Of a stretch of 60,792 nt of DNA, positions 7,574 to 15,883 are shown piece by piece. The notes under the pieces were generated by a model that was not told the origin of the DNA, made no database searches, and worked only from the letters and a program-made list of their open reading frames with translations. The position numbers were made by a program, and so were the translations under genes. The stretch is from positions 1-60,792 of the forward strand of contig CAYPNF010000050.1 in assembly GCA_964411985.1 (NCBI GenBank), read 5' to 3'. This DNA comes from CAYPNF01 sp964411985. Lineage in GTDB: Bacteria; Verrucomicrobiota; Verrucomicrobiia; Limisphaerales; J093. Every line of letters begins with the position of its first letter. Positions within the stretch are counted from its first letter, which is position 1.

Positions 7574-10003
7574 ATGTCGCTGCGAAAAAGCAACTTGTTC
7601 CTCCCTTTGGCAGCCATGGCGCTGGGTAGTCCCGGTGTGATGGCGAGCGAGGCGGAGATTAAACTGCCTGATCTAGATCAGGTCACCTTCAACCTGCTCG
7701 GCACCAGCGTGAATGGCAACACGCTGATGTACGTCGGCATCCTGGTCTGCCTGATTGGCGCCGTCTTTGGCGTCATGCAGTACTTCCAGACTAAGGCACT
7801 GCCGGTGCACGACTCGATGCGGAATGTGTCGAACACCATTTGGGAGACCTGCAAGAGCTACCTGGTGCAACAGGGCAAGTTTCTGGCGATTCTCTGGGTG
7901 CTGATCGGGGCCTGCATGGTGTACTACTTTCTGGTCCTGCAGCATATGGGTTTTGGGAAGGTTGTACTGATTCTGATGGCCTCCATCCTCGGTATTCTTG
8001 GCTCGTACGGTGTTGCCTGGTTCGGCATGTTGATCAATACCCAGGCCAACTCCCGCTCTGCCTTCAGCGCCCTGCGTGGCCTTCCCTGGGGGCCGCTGGC
8101 GATCCCGATGCGTTCTGGCATGAGCGTGGGTCTGCTGCTGATTACGGTGGAGTTATTCTTCATGATCTGCATCTTGATCGGCCTCCCTTCGGACCTCAAA
8201 GGGCCTTGCTTCATCGGATTCGCCATCGGTGAATCCCTGGGCGCCAGCGCGCTTCGTATTTGTGGCGGTATCTTCACCAAGATTGCGGATATCGGATCCG
8301 ACCTCATGAAGATTGTCTTTAAGCTGCCGGAAGACGACCCGAAGAATCCGGGCGTCATCGCTGATTGCGTGGGTGACAATGCCGGCGACAGCGTCGGGCC
8401 CACAGCGGACGGTTTTGAAACCTACGGTGTTACGGGTGTGGCGCTGATTTCCTTCCTGGCCTTGACCCTTGGCACTTCGGCGATCTGCGCACAGCTGATC
8501 GTCTGGATCTTCGTCATGCGCGTGCTGATGATCCTGACTTCCTTGGTTTCCTACTTCCTCATCGACAAGGTGTTCACCGCCAAATACTCGAACGCGAAGG
8601 AGTTTAATCCTGAGCTCCCTCTGACCTGGCTCGTGTGGGTGACGAGTTTCATCTCGATCATCGTTACCTTCGTTGCCAGCAAAGTGCTCCTGGGCGGAAG
8701 CAAAGACCTTTCCCCTGACTTGTGGTGGGTCCTATCCGTGATTATCAGCTGCGGCACGGCGGCGGGCGCGCTGATCCCTGAGTTCACGAAGATTTTCACC
8801 AGCACCGAAGCGCGTCATACTCGAGAAATCGTGACGGCATCGAAGCAGGGTGGGGCCTCTTTGAACATCCTCTCCGGGTTGGTCGCCGGCAACTTCTCCG
8901 CTTTCTGGGAAGGTCTGCTCATGCTGGTGCTCATGTTCGTGGCGGCACTTGTGGGCGGACATGAATCCCTCACCGTGCTCCTTCCGAAGGACATTTCCTA
9001 TGCGGCGCCGATCTTCGCGTTCGGTCTGGTGGCCTTCGGCTTCCTGAGCATGGGTCCGGTGACGATCGCCGTAGACAGTTTCGGGCCGGTCTCGGACAAC
9101 GCCCAGTCGGTCTATGAGTTGAGCCAGATCGAGTCGATTCCCAACATCAAGAAGGAGATCAAGGACAAGTTTGGTTTCGAGCCTGACTTTGCCAAGGCCA
9201 AACACAATCTCGAGAAGAACGACGGGGCGGGTAATACCTTCAAAGCCACCGCCAAGCCGGTGCTCATCGGAACCGCCGTGGTAGGTTCCACGACGATGAT
9301 TTTCGGCATCATCATGATGCTCAACGCGGAATTCGGCGATGTGATCGCCAAGCTGAGCCTGGTGCAGCCGCAGATCATTCTGGGTTTCCTCATGGGCGGC
9401 GCGGTGATCTATTGGTTCAGCGGTGCTTCCATCCAGGCGGTGGTAACGGGGTCGTATCGCGCGGTGGTTTACATTAAAGAAAACATGGATCTCAGTGCCA
9501 AGACGGCTTCCCTGGCGGACAGCAAGGAAGTGGTGAAGATTTGTACGATCTACGCCCAGAAGGGTATGATCAATATCTTCGTTGCCATCTTCTGTATGTC
9601 GCTGGCTCTGGCCTTCTTTGACTCCTACTTCTTTATCGCGTACCTGATCAGTATCGCCTTCTTCGGTTTGTACCAAGCGATCTTCATGGCCAACGCCGGT
9701 GGTGCGTGGGATAACGCCAAGAAGATTGTGGAAGTGGATCTCCGCCAGAAGGGGACCGATCTGCACGCTGCAACTGTGGTTGGCGACACCGTGGGTGATC
9801 CGTTCAAAGACACGTCTTCTGTGGCGATGAACCCGATCATCAAGTTCACCACCCTGTTTGGTCTGTTGGCGGTGGAGATTGCTGTGGCGATGCAAAAGGC
9901 TGGCCAAACCAATCTGAAACTGGGCATTGGCATAGCGCTCTTTGTCGTGGCGCTCGTCTTTGTCTACCGCTCTTTCTACGGAATGCGCATTCCGGAGAAC
10001 TGA
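7574..10003 (+). CDS. hppA: Membrane-bound proton-translocating pyrophosphatase
   Basis: HppA couples hydrolysis of cytoplasmic pyrophosphate to ion export across the inner membrane. The 809-residue protein has about 15 hydrophobic segments and the pyrophosphate/Mg-binding motifs: LPEDDPKNPGVIAD, CVGDNAGDSVGPTADGFETY from about residue 263, and the second Asp-rich site VVGDTVGDPFKDTSS near the C-terminus. At the position that separates K-dependent (Ala) from K-independent (Lys) enzymes the protein has Lys (K557 in GNTFKATAK), but three residues later, where independent enzymes usually have Thr, it has Ala (A560). The GDNAGDSVGPTADGFETY version differs from the common VGDNVGDCAGMAADLFE form and recalls the divergent, sodium-regulated H+-PPase group known from Chlorobium limicola. 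It is somewhat longer than usual (660-770). The N-terminus begins with a hydrophobic signal-like segment. A strong terminator follows, so it is monocistronic. Confidence 0.95.
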   Translation: MSLRKSNLFLPLAAMALGSPGVMASEAEIKLPDLDQVTFNLLGTSVNGNTLMYVGILVCLIGAVFGVMQYFQTKALPVHDSMRNVSNTIWETCKSYLVQQGKFLAILWVLIGACMVYYFLVLQHMGFGKVVLILMASILGILGSYGVAWFGMLINTQANSRSAFSALRGLPWGPLAIPMRSGMSVGLLLITVELFFMICILIGLPSDLKGPCFIGFAIGESLGASALRICGGIFTKIADIGSDLMKIVFKLPEDDPKNPGVIADCVGDNAGDSVGPTADGFETYGVTGVALISFLALTLGTSAICAQLIVWIFVMRVLMILTSLVSYFLIDKVFTAKYSNAKEFNPELPLTWLVWVTSFISIIVTFVASKVLLGGSKDLSPDLWWVLSVIISCGTAAGALIPEFTKIFTSTEARHTREIVTASKQGGASLNILSGLVAGNFSAFWEGLLMLVLMFVAALVGGHESLTVLLPKDISYAAPIFAFGLVAFGFLSMGPVTIAVDSFGPVSDNAQSVYELSQIESIPNIKKEIKDKFGFEPDFAKAKHNLEKNDGAGNTFKATAKPVLIGTAVVGSTTMIFGIIMMLNAEFGDVIAKLSLVQPQIILGFLMGGAVIYWFSGASIQAVVTGSYRAVVYIKENMDLSAKTASLADSKEVVKICTIYAQKGMINIFVAIFCMSLALAFFDSYFFIAYLISIAFFGLYQAIFMANAGGAWDNAKKIVEVDLRQKGTDLHAATVVGDTVGDPFKDTSSVAMNPIIKFTTLFGLLAVEIAVAMQKAGQTNLKLGIGIALFVVALVFVYRSFYGMRIPEN

Positions 10004-10030
10004 GATCCATTCGGGTTTTTGTGATGTCAG

Positions 10031-10062
10031 ACGGGCCCCTTTCCGGGGCCCGTTCTCTTTTC
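10031..10062 (+). terminator. Rho-independent terminator of hppA
   Basis: ACGGGCCCC (10031-10039) and GGGGCCCGT (10045-10053) form a perfect nine-pair GC-rich stem with a five-base loop, followed by TCTCTTTTCT. It lies 27 bp after the hppA stop. Confidence 0.85.
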
Positions 10063-10406
10063 TGGGCTCCTGCGAGAAGCTCACCCTCGTTTCGAGGTTG
10101 ATCCAGAAGGGGCGTTTATCAGCCACTTTAGGCAGAGGCGTCGTTTGGGCGGTCTTGAGCTTAACTGACTGTGAACCATGGGGATAAGTCGATGAATGGA
10201 AGCGTTAATGCCCTCCCGCCGCCGCCGGGATTCGGGATAGTTCTTGCATTCGGGGCCTGAAAGAACGAGCCTAAGTTGTCTGTTAGATTGCATGTTTCTT
10301 TCAAGGCTCGGCGAATCCTCAGGTGAACCCTGTTCGATGATGATTTTAAACCCGATGTTCGGGAGCGGTCGTGGAAAGCAGCGGTATCACGGACGGAAGA
10401 CACTAG
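10063..10406 (+). other. Long noncoding region upstream of the RRM gene
   Basis: About 340 bases without a credible ORF lie between the hppA terminator and the RRM gene. CGAGCCT near 10267 can pair with AGGCTCG near 10304, and a competing pairing of AAAGAA with TTCTTT overlaps it, so alternative folds are possible. Long structured leaders are known for cold-inducible RNA-binding protein genes; a promoter could not be placed with confidence. Confidence 0.3.
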
Positions 10407-10727
10407 ATGAGTAACAAATTGTTTGTTGGGAACCTCTCCTTCAACACCACCGACCAGAACCTGAGCGATGAGTTTCGCGCTTTTGGGACCGTCACGGATG
10501 TTGCACTGATGAAAGACAGGGAGACTGGCCGTTCCCGAGGATTCGGTTTCGTGACGATGAGCTCTGGGGAAGAAGCTCAGAAGGCCATCAGCGGTTTGAA
10601 TGGCAAGTCGGTCGATGGTCGTGCCTTGACTGTGAACGTTGCCAAGCCTCGTGAGGAACGTCCCGCCGGCGGTGGCGGTGGCGGTGGTGGTGGTCGCCGT
10701 GAATACGGCAGCCGAAGCCGCTACTAA
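10407..10727 (+). CDS. Small RRM-type RNA-binding protein
   Basis: The 106-residue protein is a single RNA-recognition motif with a glycine-rich tail. RNP-2 is KLFVGNL (residues 4-10) and RNP-1 is RSRGFGFV (about 43-50), both with the aromatic residues that stack on RNA bases. The tail is a run of glycines followed by RREYGSRSRY. Proteins of this type in bacteria, such as cyanobacterial Rbp, are RNA chaperones and are often cold-induced. The gene is flanked by terminators on both sides, so it is an independent unit. It is followed within 20 bases by a strong terminator. Confidence 0.93.
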   Translation: MSNKLFVGNLSFNTTDQNLSDEFRAFGTVTDVALMKDRETGRSRGFGFVTMSSGEEAQKAISGLNGKSVDGRALTVNVAKPREERPAGGGGGGGGGRREYGSRSRY

Positions 10728-10743
10728 GCTTTAGAAAGATCGA

Positions 10744-10779
10744 GGGCGGAATTCGCCAGAACGAATTCCGCCCCTTTGG
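10744..10779 (+). terminator. Terminator of the RRM gene
   Basis: GGGCGGAATTCG (10744-10755) and CGAATTCCGCCC (10762-10773) are perfect inverted copies of 12 bp with a six-base loop, followed by CTTT and further T-rich sequence. The strength is high for the stem and moderate for the T-tract. Confidence 0.8.
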
Positions 10780-10875
10780 CTTTTGGTTTCGATGTTCTTT
10801 TCCCCTGATTGCCTGCTGATCCGGCGTGAACCCGGCAACCGCTGCCGCCACGCCCCGTTCCCGATCCACTACTAT

Positions 10876-10908
10876 ATGAGAGTTCCTACCCAGGAGGTGG
10901 CTCTTTGA
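10876..10908 (+). CDS. Ten-codon leader ORF overlapping the infC start
   Basis: ATG at 10876 opens a frame encoding MRVPTQEVAL and ends at TGA 10906-10908. The infC Shine-Dalgarno lies inside it, and its stop overlaps the infC start as TTGA. If translated, it could couple ribosome arrival to infC initiation. There is no obvious Shine-Dalgarno of its own, so translation is unproven. Confidence 0.3.
   Translation: MRVPTQEVAL
10892..10898 (+). promoter_or_regulatory. Strong Shine-Dalgarno that fixes the infC TTG start
   Basis: AGGAGGT ends six bases before TTG 10905. This near-perfect anti-16S match decides the rare TTG start for infC; no ATG occurs in frame near it. Confidence 0.8.
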
Positions 10909-11576
10909 GCCGCCCGTTTACCCCGCGGTCGTACCAATCCCGCGAACCTTTGCACCGGCGGAATGGCAAGATTCGCGCCCGCGAAGTGCGTGTCATTGAC
11001 GACGATAAACAGCAGTTGGGGGTGATTCCGCTGGACGTAGCCCTGAAACTGGCGCGCTCCAAAGGAATGGATCTGGTGGAGATTGCCGCCAATGCCACGC
11101 CGCCGGTCTGCCGCATTGTGGATTACGGCCGGTTCCTTTACGAGGAAGCCAAACGAGGCAAAGAAGCGCAGAGTCGCCAGGTGGCCAACAAGATGAAGGA
11201 ACTCCAGATCTCCGCCGCGATCGATCCCCACGATCTGGGTGTGAAAGTGAACCACGCCATCGAGTTTCTTTGCGAGGATATGAAAGTCCGCGTCAAACTG
11301 CGATTTCGGGGACGCCAGCGGGCGCACAAAGAAATCGGGTTCCAGGTGATGAACCAGTTCGTAAGTGACGTTGCCGGTTACGGAGTGGCGGATTCGCCTC
11401 CCAAGATGCTCGGCGAGCGGGACTTGAATGTGCTGATTAGTCCTCTGCCTCGCGCCAAGCGGGCCAAACCCCCCAAGAAGGCCCAATCCGAAAGTACTTC
11501 CTCCAGCCCCTCAGCTCCGGTGGAACCGCCAGCTTCTCCCCACTCCGCTCCGAAAGTGCCGGAAGCGGGAGCCTAG
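10905..11576 (+). CDS. infC: Translation initiation factor IF-3
   Basis: IF-3 binds the 30S subunit, keeps it apart from 50S and checks initiator tRNA pairing, rejecting non-standard start codons. The N-domain motif is IRAREVRVID and ALKLARSKGMDLVEIAANATPPVCRI; the linker and C-domain follow with VKLRFRGRQRAHKEIGFQVM, quoted here only in part. The protein has 223 residues, against about 175-180 usually, because of a Pro/Ser-rich extension after residue 185. The start is TTG behind a strong Shine-Dalgarno. Non-AUG starts on infC (AUU in Escherichia coli) allow IF-3 to repress its own synthesis, and the same logic is plausible here. Unusually, rpmI and rplT do not follow; the next genes are on the reverse strand. 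Confidence 0.96.
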   Translation: MSRPFTPRSYQSREPLHRRNGKIRAREVRVIDDDKQQLGVIPLDVALKLARSKGMDLVEIAANATPPVCRIVDYGRFLYEEAKRGKEAQSRQVANKMKELQISAAIDPHDLGVKVNHAIEFLCEDMKVRVKLRFRGRQRAHKEIGFQVMNQFVSDVAGYGVADSPPKMLGERDLNVLISPLPRAKRAKPPKKAQSESTSSSPSAPVEPPASPHSAPKVPEAGA

Positions 11577-11809
11577 GCTCTGCCCAGCACGGCGCCCAGG
11601 AGTTGATCCCAGGTCTCGTAGGTCGTGAAGTCGAGAGTCTGGGTTTGGTTTCGCTTTTCCACCAGGACGGAGCCGTCGTTGTAACAGTGGAACCTGAGCT
11701 GAGACTGTTCCGATGCGTTGACGGTCTGAAACCCGCCTCGTTCTCGGTCCGGGATGGGTACATCAACACTCGTCAACATCCTTTGGACCACTTCATTTGC
11801 TGTTGTCAT
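11573..11809 (-). CDS. Small hypothetical protein (78 residues)
   Basis: ATG 11809 opens MTTANEVVQRMLTSVDV and ends with a stop that shares CTAG with the infC stop (tail to tail). The sequence has a plausible composition, with a C-terminal DFTTYETWDQL segment, but no motif that I recognise. No clear Shine-Dalgarno precedes it. The same frame remains open upstream into the next gene, so this could also be the displaced C-terminus of a frameshifted longer protein. Confidence 0.35.
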   Translation of the reverse strand: MTTANEVVQRMLTSVDVPIPDRERGGFQTVNASEQSQLRFHCYNDGSVLVEKRNQTQTLDFTTYETWDQLLGAVLGRA

Positions 11810-11963
11810 GTGAATGCGATCAGGAACCTGTCGGCACACGAAGTCAAACGTTGAATTCTTGAAACGAGGACGACTGTGTGTGAGCAGGAAGGCCCACTCA
11901 CGAATGGAACCCCAACCCATCGCGCGATGAGACCTTTTCCCAGACCAGCCACTATCCTTTGGG

Positions 11964-12707
11964 TTACCGACGGGATTCGTGGACTTTGGCCAGAACCTCC
12001 ATTGCCTCCGGCGAGCGGAGCGTGTCTTCCAGTTCCTCGTTCCAAACGTTGATCTGGCCGGTCTCTGGGCGGAGGATGGCCAGGACATCAGGACCTGCCA
12101 ACTCGGCAATCAGCCGGGCAATGCGCGTATAGATTTCATGCCGTTCGATCTTGTTCGATACGCCGCTGACGCAATCCACAGAGAGCCAAGCCAGGTGTTC
12201 CTGAATCGCTTTTTGAGTGCGGGCTTCTCCGGCGCCTGCCGCCGCCATTTCCGCATCTTCGAAATACGGTTCTGCCCGGTTGTGAAGGACGTAGAAGCCG
12301 TCCGGGGCGAAAATGGCGTACAAAGGCGATGCCCCGGCAACAAGCCTGCTTGAACCCTCGTTCGGCGTCCCAGGGTCCGGCGCCTCGGGCGTATCCCGGA
12401 ATTCGTATTCTCCTCCCCAAGCAGAGCTGACAATTTGGGCAAGGATTCTTGCCTCGAGGTAGCGAGGTTCCTTCAGGAGTAGCACCATTGAGATCATCGG
12501 AGCTTCGGCCTCCTTCGTCTTCTTCCTGCGACGACGGGAACGCAAGAACCACAGGGTCAACCCGAAGGAGGTGAGAAAGCCCCCTAGAGTGGCATTCCAC
12601 ATGTTGCCCCTGGCTAACCCTAAGCACATCAGGAGTATGCCAATGATGGGGAGGAGAAGGAATAGGTAGGCGAGCAGACGCGCAAGGAATCGCACAGCGT
12701 TGGGCAT
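11964..12707 (-). CDS. Membrane-anchored protein with a DUF4261-like domain
   Basis: The 247-residue protein begins with two hydrophobic segments (about 6-28 and 36-56), a basic stop-transfer run (RSRRRRKKTK), and a soluble domain from about residue 72. The soluble part (MVLLLKEPRYLEARIL, then YAIFAPDGFYVLHNRAEPYF, HLAWLSVDCVS and PDVLAILRPETGQINVWNE) resembles DUF4261 proteins, whose function is unknown. The assignment is by general resemblance only. It ends at VHESRR, earlier than I would expect for the domain, and the region downstream to 11810 is open in another frame, so a C-terminal truncation is possible. The 213 bp between this gene and purF hold a divergent promoter region without features I can name. 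Confidence 0.6.
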   Translation of the reverse strand: MPNAVRFLARLLAYLFLLLPIIGILLMCLGLARGNMWNATLGGFLTSFGLTLWFLRSRRRRKKTKEAEAPMISMVLLLKEPRYLEARILAQIVSSAWGGEYEFRDTPEAPDPGTPNEGSSRLVAGASPLYAIFAPDGFYVLHNRAEPYFEDAEMAAAGAGEARTQKAIQEHLAWLSVDCVSGVSNKIERHEIYTRIARLIAELAGPDVLAILRPETGQINVWNEELEDTLRSPEAMEVLAKVHESRR

Positions 12708-12920
12708 AAGGGAAAAACTAACAGGGAGGTAGCGAGGCGAAAAGCGCCATTTTTCCCCTCAGAAGGGGCTTGCGTAATGGTGACCGCCTCGGTTCAATTC
12801 TCCCCGCGCTTTCAACCAGTGCCAGCAGTGACCGGTTAGGGCGCTGCTTCACGCCCCTCCAGCCTGGGTTTTTGAAGACCTAGCCGATGGGCACGGAGTG
12901 CAGAACACAGCACCTGAATC

Positions 12921-14384
12921 ATGCAGTCGTATCCCAAACACTATTGTGGAGTATTCGGCATTTACGGGCATCCCAATGCAGCCGAGCTCACCTACTACGG
13001 GCTCTACGCCTTGCAACACCGCGGCCAGGAGAGCGCGGGCATCGTGTCTTCGGACGGGAAGCAGTTTCGGGTGCACCGGGGGATGGGTTTGGTGCCGCAA
13101 GTCTTCAGCGGTCAGGTGCTGCACGGCTTGGTGGGGAAGATGGCGGTGGGCCATACCCGCTACTCGACCACCGGGTCGTCCCATATCCGCAACGCGCAAC
13201 CGCTCACCGTGGACTGTTCCCGCGGGCAGATTGCGATCGCGCATAACGGCAATTTGACCAATGCGGCGCTCTTGCGGGAGGAGTTGGAGTCCAGAGGCTC
13301 CATCTTCCAGACCACGGTGGACAGCGAGATCATTCTTCACTTGATGGCCCAACCGTCGCTGGGAGGGGTGGAGAACAACCTGGTTCAGACCCTGCGCAGG
13401 GTGGAGGGCGCCTATTCCCTCGTGATCATGACCGAGCAGGAGTTGATCGGGGTGCGGGATCCGCATGGGTTTCGTCCGCTGAGCATCGGGAAGATGGCGG
13501 ATGGCAGTTGGGTGCTGGCGAGCGAGACCTGCGCATTCGATCTCATCCAGGCGAAGTTCGTGCGGGACGTGGAACCTGGGGAGATCGTGATCATCAACGA
13601 GGAGGGTCTGCGCAGTGTTCGCGCGTTCACGGATCATGTGAGGCGTGCGTTCTGCATTTTCGAGTACGTCTACTTTGCCCGGCCGGACAGCTCGATTGCC
13701 AACCGCAGCGTTTACCGCGTGCGTGCGGAGATGGGGCGCCAGTTGGCGCGGGAAAACCCCAGAGAGGCGGACATTGTGGTGCCCGTCCCTGACAGCGGGA
13801 ATTGCGCGGCGCTCGGGTACTCCCTGGAATCGGGGATCCCTTTTGAGATGGCCTTTGTGAGGAACCACTATGTGGGGCGCAGCTTTCTTCAGCCTTCGCA
13901 ATTGATTCGGGATTTCAACGTGCGGGTGAAGCTCAATCTGATTCACGAACTGGTCAGAGGCAAGCGGGTGATCATTGTGGACGATTCGATTGTGCGAGGG
14001 ACGACCTGCAAGACGCGGGTGCACAATCTCAAGGAGGCGGGTGCTAAGGAGGTGCACGTGATGGTGAGTTGTCCGCCGCACATGAATCCCTGCGTGTACG
14101 GGATTGATTTTCCGGATCGTTCCAAGCTGATGGCGGCCAATCACTCCATCGATGAGATTCGCCGCTATCTCAAGGCCGACTCCCTGGCTTACTTGTCCCT
14201 GGCTGGTTTGGTCAAAGCCACCGGGTTGCCGCATGACTCCTTCTGCATGGCTTGTTATGACGGCAACTATCCGGTGCCCTATGACCCGCTGGTGGACAAG
14301 CATGTCATGGAACGGCGCCGGGCCCGGGTGCAGAGCCTCGGGGAAGCCCTGGCGCGGGAAGAGATGCAGACCCGGCTGCTGTGA
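12921..14384 (+). CDS. purF: Amidophosphoribosyltransferase PurF
   Basis: PurF makes 5-phosphoribosylamine from PRPP and glutamine, the first committed step of purine synthesis. The N-terminal Ntn glutaminase begins after a short propeptide: MQSYPKHY precedes CGVFGIYG, so Cys9 becomes the nucleophile. HRGQESAGI and TGSSHIRNAQP follow in the glutaminase domain. The PRPP loop is VIIVDDSIVRGTT. Cysteines in AFCIFEYVYFARPDS, VSCPPHMNPC and FCMACYDG match the cluster ligands of the 4Fe-4S Bacillus-type enzyme, so an oxygen-sensitive cluster is likely. At 487 residues it has the normal length. It is followed 19 bases later by purM, forming a purF-purM unit; purC lies 41 kb away in this window. Confidence 0.97.
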   Translation: MQSYPKHYCGVFGIYGHPNAAELTYYGLYALQHRGQESAGIVSSDGKQFRVHRGMGLVPQVFSGQVLHGLVGKMAVGHTRYSTTGSSHIRNAQPLTVDCSRGQIAIAHNGNLTNAALLREELESRGSIFQTTVDSEIILHLMAQPSLGGVENNLVQTLRRVEGAYSLVIMTEQELIGVRDPHGFRPLSIGKMADGSWVLASETCAFDLIQAKFVRDVEPGEIVIINEEGLRSVRAFTDHVRRAFCIFEYVYFARPDSSIANRSVYRVRAEMGRQLARENPREADIVVPVPDSGNCAALGYSLESGIPFEMAFVRNHYVGRSFLQPSQLIRDFNVRVKLNLIHELVRGKRVIIVDDSIVRGTTCKTRVHNLKEAGAKEVHVMVSCPPHMNPCVYGIDFPDRSKLMAANHSIDEIRRYLKADSLAYLSLAGLVKATGLPHDSFCMACYDGNYPVPYDPLVDKHVMERRRARVQSLGEALAREEMQTRLL

Positions 14385-14403
14385 GTGACCGGAGAACCAA
14401 AAA

Positions 14404-15480
14404 TTGGAAATTTCAGATACGCGCACCATGAGACCAAAAGCATACGCTGCCGCCGGAGTGGACATCGACCTTGGCAACCAGGTGAAGAGCACGCTTCCCC
14501 AGTTGCTCGCCTCCACCCACCGGCCCGGAGTCATGGGGAAAGTGGGCGGTTTCGGCGGTTTGTTCGCCCTGGACACCAAGCGGTATCGGCAGCCGGTGCT
14601 GGTCTCCAGTGTGGATGGTGTGGGGACCAAGCTGAAACTCGCTTTTGCCATGAACCGGCACGATACCATCGGCCAGGACCTGGTGAATCATTGCGTGAAC
14701 GACATCGCGGTGCTCGGTGCCGAGCCGCTTTTCTTCCTCGACTACCTGGGGACCGGCAAATTGGAGCCGCGGGTGTTTACGGAAATTATCCGCGGGTTTG
14801 CCAAGGCTTGCGCCGAGAACCACTGCGCGCTGATTGGTGGAGAGACCGCTCAGATGCCCGGCTTCTACCAGAAGGGAGAATACGATGTCAGCGGGACGAT
14901 CGTGGGAGTGGTCGAAAAGGCGCGGATGCTGACCGGTAAGGGGGTCAAGCCGGGCGACATTGTGGTGGGCATGGCCGCAAGCGGCTTGCATACCAACGGC
15001 TATTCCCTCGCTCGGAAGGTGCTTTTTGAGAAAGCTCGGCTGAAGCCCAGCTCCCGCGTGGCGGAACTTGGGAATCGGCTCGGAGATGAATTACTGAAAG
15101 TCCATGTAAGTTACGGGGGGGTCGTTCAGGCGCTTCTAAAGAAGTTCAATCCAGTGGGCCGCCCCGGTGACATCAAAGGCTTCGCACATATTACGGGCGG
15201 GGGTTTTGTGGATAACATCCCGCGGATCCTTCCCGCAAAGTGTGATGTGGTGATCCGCAAGGGCAGTTGGGATGTGCTCCCCATTTTCGAGCTTATCGCG
15301 CGATTGGGCAAGATCCCCGAGGCCGAGCTATACCAGGTATTCAACATGGGTGTGGGCATGGTGACGATTGTCAGCCCCGAGAGGGTGGATGCGGTGCGCA
15401 AGCTGGTGGAGTCCTGCAAGATCAAGACCTGGGTGATTGGGGACGTGGTCCGGGGCCGCGGCGAGACGCGGGTGGAGTAG
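14404..15480 (+). CDS. purM: Phosphoribosylformylglycinamidine cyclo-ligase PurM
   Basis: PurM closes the imidazole ring, converting FGAM to AIR with ATP. Family motifs are visible: YAAAGVDIDLGNQVK at the N-terminus, GVGTKLKLAF, VNDIAVLGAEPLFFLDYL, GGETAQMPGFY and HITGGGFVDNIPRILP. The 358-residue length from TTG 14404 or 350 from ATG 14428 both fit. GGAG at 14391-14394 is nine bases before TTG 14404, which favours TTG, while ATG 14428 lacks a clear Shine-Dalgarno and would start exactly at the conserved RPKAYAAAGVD. I give the longer form but call the start unsettled. It is transcribed with purF. Downstream lies an insertion element, which probably marks the end of the operon. Confidence 0.96.
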   Translation: MEISDTRTMRPKAYAAAGVDIDLGNQVKSTLPQLLASTHRPGVMGKVGGFGGLFALDTKRYRQPVLVSSVDGVGTKLKLAFAMNRHDTIGQDLVNHCVNDIAVLGAEPLFFLDYLGTGKLEPRVFTEIIRGFAKACAENHCALIGGETAQMPGFYQKGEYDVSGTIVGVVEKARMLTGKGVKPGDIVVGMAASGLHTNGYSLARKVLFEKARLKPSSRVAELGNRLGDELLKVHVSYGGVVQALLKKFNPVGRPGDIKGFAHITGGGFVDNIPRILPAKCDVVIRKGSWDVLPIFELIARLGKIPEAELYQVFNMGVGMVTIVSPERVDAVRKLVESCKIKTWVIGDVVRGRGETRVE

Positions 15481-15667
15481 CCACGCTGCCCATCTCGGAG
15501 AGAAGAGGTTGTCCGCCCCTGGTAGGGCAGGGCTCTCCGCAGAGGCTTGCAGATTGCCGCAGATACTGATTCTTCACACCACTCTCTTTTCTTCTTTTCT
15601 GCGAACATCTGCGAGGGTATGAGTCTTGTCAACGGGGCGTCTTGGACACTCAGGTCGCAGTTGCAGT

Positions 15668-15859
15668 AGGGACGGAAACAGGGTCACCCTAAGGACCTGT
15701 TGGTTCGCTAAACTAGCAGGTGGGCTTACGGATGATGCTCGTAGATCTCGCTTGGAGTTTAATCTCCGTTTCTGTGAATGGGCACCGGCGCAAAGCACCT
15801 ACATGGGCAACGCCCCGCATACCTGAGTGCATGTAAGCGCCTGATCCGTTTCCGTCCCT
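15668..15859 (+). ncRNA. Candidate IS110 bridge RNA (structured noncoding left end)
   Basis: AGGGACGGAAAC (15668-15679) and GTTTCCGTCCCT (15848-15859) are perfect 12-base inverted copies enclosing about 170 noncoding bases just upstream of the transposase. Inside, GGCGC (15787-15791) pairs with GCGCC (15837-15841), TACATG (15800-15805) with CATGTA (15830-15835), ACCTG near 15695 with CAGGT near 15717, and GGAG near 15754 with CTCC. A multi-stem RNA of about 190 nt in the left noncoding end is what IS110 bridge RNAs (about 177 nt in IS621) look like. Donor- and target-binding loops were not assigned. Confidence 0.55.
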
Positions 15860-15883
15860 CTGCACAACCCATATAGGAACAAT

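Noticed and set aside
8732..10126. Reverse-strand open frame of 464 codons over hppA
   Set aside because: It is complementary to the conserved pyrophosphatase motifs, with His/Arg-rich composition typical of antisense frames.
12849..14669. Reverse-strand open frame of 606 codons across purF
   Set aside because: Antisense to purF and the start of purM; no recognisable domains.
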